64,000 bases of DNA from Pseudomonas sp. MYb60. GTDB taxonomy: Bacteria > Pseudomonadota > Gammaproteobacteria > Pseudomonadales > Pseudomonadaceae. The stretch is taken from contig NZ_PCOZ01000008.1 in the NCBI RefSeq assembly GCF_002979555.1, positions 124,001 through 188,000 on the forward strand. Direction: 5' to 3'. This document shows positions 59,090 to 64,000 of the stretch, piece by piece. A program made the translations under genes and the position numbers. Below the pieces are notes generated by a model, which did not search any database, had not been told where the DNA came from, and worked only from the letters and a program-made list of their open reading frames with translations. Each line of letters starts with the position of its first letter. Positions within the stretch are counted from its first letter, which is position 1.

Positions 59090-59539
59090 ATGCTGCCTAT
59101 CGTGCTGGTGCTCAACGGCCCCAACCTCAACCTGCTCGGCACCCGTGAGCCCGCCACCTACGGTCACGAAACCCTGGCCGACGTCGCGGCCCTGTGCGGT
59201 CGCAGTGCCGAACAGCTGGGGCTGAAGATCGAATTTCGCCAGACCAACCACGAAGGTGAACTGCTGGACTGGATCCACGCCGCCCGCGCGCGCTGCGCCG
59301 GCATCGTGATCAACCCGGCGGCCTGGACCCATACCTCGGTGGCCATTCGCGACGCACTGGTGGCCAGTGAAGTGCCGGTGATCGAGGTGCATTTATCTAA
59401 CGTGCATGCCCGCGAAGCATTCCGTCACCACTCGTTCGTGTCGCCCATCGCCAAGGCCGTGCTGGCCGGGTTTGGCAGCCATGGTTATCACCTTGCACTG
59501 GAACATTTCAGCCACCTGCTGAAAGGGACGGCCCGATGA
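59090..59539 (+). CDS. aroQ: Type II 3-dehydroquinate dehydratase
   Basis: The 149-residue protein from ATG 59090 has the AroQ signatures [19 protein letters not shown], the active-site Tyr and Arg in this stretch, [17 protein letters not shown], and [17 protein letters not shown] with the catalytic histidine. It interconverts 3-dehydroquinate and 3-dehydroshikimate. As it sits with a quinate/shikimate dehydrogenase and a QuiC1-type dehydratase it probably serves catabolism and is a second copy beside the biosynthetic aroQ. It overlaps the next gene by four bases. Confidence 0.95.
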   Translation: MLPIVLVLNGPNLNLLGTREPATYGHETLADVAALCGRSAEQLGLKIEFRQTNHEGELLDWIHAARARCAGIVINPAAWTHTSVAIRDALVASEVPVIEVHLSNVHAREAFRHHSFVSPIAKAVLAGFGSHGYHLALEHFSHLLKGTAR

Positions 59540-60384
59540 AACCGCGCATCCTTGCCGGCCTGATCGGCGCCGGCATCCAGGCGTCCCGCACGCCGGCGCT
59601 GCATGAACAGGAAGGTGACGCCCAAGGCCTGCGCTACCTGTATCGACTGATCGACCTGGAGCCCTTGCACCTGGACGTCAACGCCCTGCCCGACCTGCTG
59701 CAGGCTGCGCAGCAGATGCACTTCACCGGGCTGAACATTACCTACCCGTGCAAGCAGGCCATCCTGCCGTTGCTGGATGAATTATCCGACGAGGCCCGGG
59801 GCATTGGTGCCGTCAATACCGTGGTGTTCAAGGACGGTAAACGTATCGGCCACAACACCGACTGCCTGGGTTTTGCCGAAGGGTTTCGGCGCAATCTCAA
59901 TGATGTGGCTCGCCAGCGCGTCGTGCAGATGGGCGCGGGCGGCGCCGGGGCGGCAGTCGCCCATGCGCTGCTGGCCGAAGGTGTTGAACAGTTGTGTATT
60001 TTCGACGTAGACCCAAGCCGCGCCCGCGAGCTTGTGGATAACTTGGCGCAGCGCTTCGGCACCGGTCGTGCGCAGGTGGGCGGCGACCTGGAAAATGGCA
60101 TGGCCGAGGCGGATGGCTTGGTGAACACCACGCCGATGGGCATGGCCAAGTTGCCGGGCACGCCCGTTCCACCCGCGTTGCTGCGCCCTCAATTGTGGGT
60201 GGCGGAAATCGTCTACTTCCCACTGGAAACCGAACTGCTGCGCAACGCCCGCGCCCTGGGTTGCCGTACCCTGGATGGCGGCAACATGGCGGTGTTTCAG
60301 GCGGTGAAGGCGTTTGAGCTGTTCAGTGGGGAAGTGCCGGATGCCAATAGGATGCTGGCGCATTTCCAAAGCATGAATACCTGA
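59536..60384 (+). CDS. Quinate/shikimate dehydrogenase (AroE superfamily, NAD type)
   Basis: The 282-residue protein has the AroE fold. The substrate loop is [11 protein letters not shown], with Thr where AroE has Ser, as in quinate/shikimate dehydrogenases. The catalytic Lys is in [12 protein letters not shown] and the Asp in GHNTDCLGF. The nucleotide fold [14 protein letters not shown] is followed by FDVDPSRA: an acidic residue after the second strand instead of the NRT of AroE, which points to NAD rather than NADP. It therefore probably oxidises quinate or shikimate for growth. It is coupled to aroQ by a four-base overlap. Confidence 0.88.
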   Translation: MKPRILAGLIGAGIQASRTPALHEQEGDAQGLRYLYRLIDLEPLHLDVNALPDLLQAAQQMHFTGLNITYPCKQAILPLLDELSDEARGIGAVNTVVFKDGKRIGHNTDCLGFAEGFRRNLNDVARQRVVQMGAGGAGAAVAHALLAEGVEQLCIFDVDPSRARELVDNLAQRFGTGRAQVGGDLENGMAEADGLVNTTPMGMAKLPGTPVPPALLRPQLWVAEIVYFPLETELLRNARALGCRTLDGGNMAVFQAVKAFELFSGEVPDANRMLAHFQSMNT

Positions 60385-60404
60385 CTAGGTTGGAATAAAA
60401 ATCC

Positions 60405-60438
60405 AAATGTGGGAGCGGGCAAGCCACCTCCCACATTT
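60405..60438. repeat. REP-like palindrome between convergent genes
   Basis: AAATGTGGGAG and CTCCCACATTT are perfect 11-base arms. It separates the dehydrogenase and TetR genes and may end both. Confidence 0.7.
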
Positions 60439-60461
60439 TGAATGCATTCCAGCCTGAGACT

Positions 60462-61103
60462 TCAGGCCTGCAGGTAACGCATCACCGATTCACAAATCAT
60501 GTCCCGATGCCGCTGTTTGACTACCTCATCCGACAGGTCGATCTGAAAAATCTCACTGAAGGTATGGCGGTTGGACACCCGGTAAAAGCTGAACGAGTTG
60601 ATCAGCAGGTGCACGTCCAAGGGCTCCAGCCCTTCCCGGAACTGGCCCAGTTCAGCACCACGGCGCAGGGTTTCCCCCAGCCCTTCAAGGATCTTGCTGT
60701 TCATGGCCTTGATGGTTTCAGTGCGCTTCACGTATTCGGCATTGTGAATATTTTCGATGCTGACAATGCGCACGAAGTCCACGTTCTGGTCGTGGTGATC
60801 AAAGGTGAATTCCACCAGCCGGCGGATCGCTTCACGCGGTTCCAGGGCGGTGAGGTTCATCCGGGTTTCGGTGTTGCGGATGTCACCGTAGAGCTTTTCC
60901 AGCACCTCGACGTACAGCTGTTCCTTGCTGCCGAAGTAGTAATAGATCATGCGCTTGGAGGTGTGGATACGCTCGGCGATCGCATCCACGCGCGCGCCGG
61001 ACAGGCCCTGCTGGACAAACTCGACCACGGCTTCCTGGAGGATGTTTTCGCGGGTCTTTTCCGGATTGTTCTTACGACTCTTGCGGGGTGCCTCGGAGGT
61101 CAT
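60462..61103 (-). CDS. TetR-family regulator of the quinate/shikimate cluster
   Basis: The 213-residue protein from ATG 61103 (MTSEAPRKSRKN) has the TetR helix-turn-helix ENILQEAVVEFVQQGLSGARVDAIAERIHTSKRMIYYYF in its first third and a helical ligand domain. It follows the quiC1-type gene by 77 bases on the same strand and is probably cotranscribed. Its likely targets are the elements at 59031-59054 and 63146-63169. The inducer might be quinate, shikimate or dehydroshikimate; this is inference. Confidence 0.88.
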   Translation of the reverse strand: MTSEAPRKSRKNNPEKTRENILQEAVVEFVQQGLSGARVDAIAERIHTSKRMIYYYFGSKEQLYVEVLEKLYGDIRNTETRMNLTALEPREAIRRLVEFTFDHHDQNVDFVRIVSIENIHNAEYVKRTETIKAMNSKILEGLGETLRRGAELGQFREGLEPLDVHLLINSFSFYRVSNRHTFSEIFQIDLSDEVVKQRHRDMICESVMRYLQA

Positions 61104-61180
61104 GGTGCGCTCACGGCCAGTGTTGTGCAGGCGCTGATTATGGGCCGCGATGCTTCCCGAAGGAAGCACCCCGGCCACGC

Positions 61181-63082
61181 TTATAACCGTGCCTGGCGCA
61201 CCGCACCGCTGCGGGACTTGGCCATCGCCGCCAACCGCACTGCCACGTTGGCCGCGCCGTAGCCGGCATAGCCATTCTTGCGCTGGATGATCTCGAAGAA
61301 GAACCGCCCTTCGAACGGCTCGGTGTACACGTGAAACAGCTCGCCGCCCTGGGCATCACGGTCGTACAGCACGTTGTAATACGCGAGCTCGCTGAGGAAT
61401 TCGTCGTCGAAATCGAAGCGTGCCGCCAGGTCGTCGTAATAGTTGAGCGGGATATCCAGCAGCGGCACGCCGGCCTCTTTGGCGCGACGCACCTCGGCGA
61501 AAATGTCCGCGCAGTCGAAGGCAATGTGGTGCACGCCCGAGCCGCGATAGCTCGACAGCGCGTGGGAAATCGCGGTGTTGCGGTTCTCGGAAATGTTCAG
61601 CGGCAGGCGGATCGAGCTGCAGCGGCTGCGCAACGCGCGGCTTTTCACCAGGCCGTAAGGGTCGGGCAAGACCACTTCGTCATCGGCTTCGAAGTCCAGC
61701 AAGCTCTTGTAGAACAGCACCCAACTGTCGAGGCTGTCGGCAGGCAAGGCCATCGCCATGTGATCGATGCGCAGCAGGCCGCCGCTGGAAGCAGACCCCG
61801 GTTGCAGGTTGAAATCAGTGTCGTACAGCGTGCCTTCGCTAGGGTCCACCAGGTAAATCAGGCTGCCGTCCGGCGCACGCACGGCCGCCAGCTCCAGCTC
61901 GTTCGGCCCGACCAGGCCGCGATACGGCTGGCCCTTGTAGGCCACCGCCCGCTCCAGGGCCTTGGCGCTGTCCTTCACCCGAATAGCCGTGGCACACAGC
62001 GACGGCCCGTGGGCTTCGAAGAAGTTGTGTGCGAAGGAATAGGGTTCGCAATTGAGGATCAGGTTGATGTCGCCCTGGCGCAACAGGCTCACGCTCTTGG
62101 AGCGGTGCTGGCCGGCCTTGACGAACCCCAGGCGTTCCAGCCAGAGGGTCAGCTTGGCGCCGAGGCTTTCGTCCACGGCGAACTCGAGGAACTCGATGCC
62201 GTCGTATTCGCTGGCGGCCGGTGTATCGAACAGGATCTCCACCGGTTGCGCCGGTGCTTGCTGTTGCAGGCGCTCGCGGGTTTTCTCCTCCAGGTACAGC
62301 AACGAGCGCAAACCGTCCGCCGCATTCGCGCGGGTCGGTGCGGCGCGGAAACCATCGTTGAAAATCTCCAGGGACAATGGCCCGGTGTAGCCACTCTGGA
62401 TGATCGGCGCGAGGAACCCCGCCAGGTCGAACTCGCCCTGGCCGGGGAAGCAGCGGAAATGCCGACTCCACTCCAGCACGTCCATGGCCAGGATCGGCGC
62501 GTCGGCCATTTGCACAAAGAAGATCTTGTCGCCGGGGATCTGCGCGATGCCGCTCGGGTCGCCTTTGAGGGACAGGGTGTGGAAGCTGTCGAGCAACACG
62601 CCGAGGGCCGGGTGGTCGACCTGGCGAACCAGGTTCCACACCTGCTGCCAGGTGTTCACGTGCTTGCCCCAGGCCAGCGCTTCATAGCCGATGCGCAGGC
62701 CACGGCGGCCGGCGTGCTCGGCCAGCAGGCTGAGGTCATCGAGCAGGATGCGCTCGTCACCGACCGAGTCGGCCGCTGCGTTGCTGCACACCAATACGAG
62801 GTCGGTGCCCAGCTCCTGCATCAGGTCGAACTTGCGTTCGGCGCGCTCCAGGTTGCGCGCCAGGCGATCGCGGCGGCAGCCTTCAAAGTCGCGAAACGGC
62901 TGGAACAAGGTGATGGCGATGCCGAGGTCGGCGCACATCTGCCTGACTTCCCGGGGGCTGCCGTCGTAATACAACAGGTCGTTTTCGAAGATCTCTACGC
63001 CATCAAACCCGGCGGCCGCAATGGCTTCGAGTTTTTCCGGCAGGGTGCCGCTCAAGGAAACGGTGGCAATGGAACGTTGCAT
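61181..63082 (-). CDS. quiC1: 3-Dehydroshikimate dehydratase fused to an HPPD-like domain (QuiC1 type)
   Basis: The 633-residue protein from ATG 63082 (MQRSIATVSLSGTLPEKLEAI) joins an N-terminal TIM-barrel dehydratase (about residues 1-270) and a C-terminal two-module VOC domain like 4-hydroxyphenylpyruvate dioxygenase (about 290-633). Metal ligands of the dehydratase are consistent with E in RIGYEALAWGKHVNTW, D in LLDSFHTLSLKGDP, Q in VQMADAP and E in LSLEIFND. It should turn 3-dehydroshikimate into protocatechuate. The role of the second domain is unclear. It is divergent from the MFS gene and upstream of the TetR gene. Confidence 0.9.
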   Translation of the reverse strand: MQRSIATVSLSGTLPEKLEAIAAAGFDGVEIFENDLLYYDGSPREVRQMCADLGIAITLFQPFRDFEGCRRDRLARNLERAERKFDLMQELGTDLVLVCSNAAADSVGDERILLDDLSLLAEHAGRRGLRIGYEALAWGKHVNTWQQVWNLVRQVDHPALGVLLDSFHTLSLKGDPSGIAQIPGDKIFFVQMADAPILAMDVLEWSRHFRCFPGQGEFDLAGFLAPIIQSGYTGPLSLEIFNDGFRAAPTRANAADGLRSLLYLEEKTRERLQQQAPAQPVEILFDTPAASEYDGIEFLEFAVDESLGAKLTLWLERLGFVKAGQHRSKSVSLLRQGDINLILNCEPYSFAHNFFEAHGPSLCATAIRVKDSAKALERAVAYKGQPYRGLVGPNELELAAVRAPDGSLIYLVDPSEGTLYDTDFNLQPGSASSGGLLRIDHMAMALPADSLDSWVLFYKSLLDFEADDEVVLPDPYGLVKSRALRSRCSSIRLPLNISENRNTAISHALSSYRGSGVHHIAFDCADIFAEVRRAKEAGVPLLDIPLNYYDDLAARFDFDDEFLSELAYYNVLYDRDAQGGELFHVYTEPFEGRFFFEIIQRKNGYAGYGAANVAVRLAAMAKSRSGAVRQARL

Positions 63083-63145
63083 GGGGCGACTCCCGGCAAT
63101 TATTGTTTGCACCAAATTATTCGCCGCCCGCCTACACACAGCAAT

Positions 63146-63169
63146 TAAAATGTACGAAGCAGTTAGTTT
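63146..63169. promoter_or_regulatory. Shared operator-like element, copy in the quiC1/MFS gap
   Basis: It reads TAAAATGTAC, GAAGCA, GTTAGTTT, matching the aroQ upstream element in 17 of the 18 bases outside the six-base centre. It is flanked by an inverted repeat, GCACCAAA at 63109-63116 and TTTGGTGC at 63169-63176. It lies 64 bases before quiC1 and 125 before the MFS gene. Confidence 0.6.
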
Positions 63170-63293
63170 TTGGTGCGATTATCGAACACTATGCCCGTTT
63201 ACCGAATTGACGATTTTTTAGCCACTGCGCACCATCGATTCCGTAACAGACCCAGAACACACCATAAAAATTTCAAAAAACGGGTACGACCTC

Positions 63294-64000
63294 ATGCCTC
63301 TGCAAAACTCCGCCCTGGCCACGCCCCCCGGCACCCCGCACGCCGGCATCGGCGACAAGATCCGTGGTGCCCTGGCCGTGGGCAAAACCCGCTGGGGCAT
63401 GCTGGCCCTGGTGTTTTTCGCCACCACCCTGAACTACATCGACCGCGCCGCCCTGGGCGTGATGCAACCGATCCTGGCCAAGGAAATGAGCTGGACGGCG
63501 ATGGACTACGCCAACATCAACTTCTGGTTCCAGGTGGGTTACGCCATCGGTTTTGTGCTGCAAGGCCGCTTGATCGACCGCGTGGGCGTGAAGCGCGTGT
63601 TCTTCTGCGCCGTCCTGCTGTGGAGCCTGGCCACCGGCGCCCACGGCCTGGCCACCTCGGCAATGGGCTTTATGGTCTGCCGCTTTATCCTCGGGCTCAC
63701 CGAAGCCGCCAACTACCCCGCTTGCGTCAAGACCACGCGGTTGTGGTTCCCCGCCGGTGAACGCGCGGTCGCCACCGGTATCTTCAACGCTGGCACCAAC
63801 GTCGGCGCGATGATGACGCCAATGCTGTTGCCGTTGATCCTGCACGTCTGGGGCTGGCAAGCGGCGTTCCTGTGCATGGCGGCGCTGGGTTTGATCTGGC
63901 TGGTGTTCTGGGGTTTGAAGTATTACAACCCGGAAGATCACCCTACCGTCAAACAATCCGAATTGGACTACGTGCAACAGGAAGTCGAACCGGAACAACC
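63294..64000 (+). CDS. MFS transporter of the anion:cation symporter family (3' end beyond window)
   Basis: From ATG 63294 at least 235 residues are visible before the right edge cuts the gene. Six membrane helices can be seen, with the ACS-family signatures FFATTLNYIDRAALGVMQP, LIDRVGVKRVF and GLTEAANYPACVKTTRLWFP. Such carriers import organic anions such as hexuronates, phthalate or aromatic acids. In this cluster quinate, shikimate or protocatechuate uptake is likely. It is divergent from quiC1. Confidence 0.88.
   Translation, partial: MPLQNSALATPPGTPHAGIGDKIRGALAVGKTRWGMLALVFFATTLNYIDRAALGVMQPILAKEMSWTAMDYANINFWFQVGYAIGFVLQGRLIDRVGVKRVFFCAVLLWSLATGAHGLATSAMGFMVCRFILGLTEAANYPACVKTTRLWFPAGERAVATGIFNAGTNVGAMMTPMLLPLILHVWGWQAAFLCMAALGLIWLVFWGLKYYNPEDHPTVKQSELDYVQQEVEPEQ

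Overview
The window is a piece of a Pseudomonas chromosome, most likely from the P. fluorescens complex. The grounds are the high-GC coding style, GTGGGAG-type REP repeats, and a gene order that (from memory) follows the P. aeruginosa PA4588-PA4616 neighbourhood: gdhA, ettA, morA, glyA, yjiA-yjiX-btsT, mapZ, radA, ankB-katB, mscL, fpr. It is continued by blocks typical of P. putida and P. fluorescens: ppoR, rlmG and cioAB. No database search was possible; all names rest on motifs, length and context.

Layout. Positions 1-5.6 kb are an AT-richer accessory island of satellite or prophage type. It holds an inovirus Gp2-like replication protein, an AlpA-type regulator, a large winged-helix-like protein and a divergent lysine-rich orphan protein, followed by about 1.5 kb of decayed DNA ending in a tRNA-3'-end-like sequence and a strong terminator (a candidate attR). 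Positions 5.6-6.1 kb hold a structured leader with pseudoknot potential in front of a frameshifted, shortened remnant of a small Pseudomonas DUF6124-like gene. Positions 6.2-20 kb carry envelope and housekeeping genes: secreted proteins, lipoproteins, a UPF0114 membrane protein, a LonB-like protease, DUF3015 and DUF4105 proteins, a GreA/B-like protein, NADP-glutamate dehydrogenase and EttA.

Positions 20-35 kb hold c-di-GMP signalling (MorA, a GGDEF-EAL enzyme, and MapZ, a PilZ effector), glyA, the pyruvate transporter cluster btsT-yjiX-yjiA, radA, the periplasmic catalase pair katB-ankB, mscL and ferredoxin-NADP reductase. Positions 35-48 kb hold the LuxR solo ppoR, rlmG, the cyanide-insensitive oxidase operon cioA-cioB-DUF2474 with a perfect Anr-type box upstream, an MFS exporter, a three-subunit PaoABC-like molybdenum hydroxylase, a purine permease translationally linked to trmA, and a DUF4160-DUF2442 pair that may be a toxin-antitoxin module.

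Positions 49-59 kb are a complete haem-acquisition locus on the minus strand, in transcription order hasI (ECF sigma), hasS (anti-sigma), hasR (receptor with signalling domain), hasA (haemophore), hasD-hasE-hasF (type I secretion). A Fur-like box lies in front of hasI and a very stable hairpin sits between hasA and hasD. Positions 59-64 kb are a quinate/shikimate catabolic cluster: type II dehydroquinase, an NAD-type quinate/shikimate dehydrogenase, a TetR regulator, a fused 3-dehydroshikimate dehydratase (QuiC1 type) and an MFS transporter cut by the window edge. A nearly identical 24-bp element precedes both transcription units and is a candidate TetR operator.

The least explained signals are the pseudoknot leader, the repeats of the left island, the Shine-Dalgarno-sequestering hairpin of katB and the shared operator of the quinate cluster.
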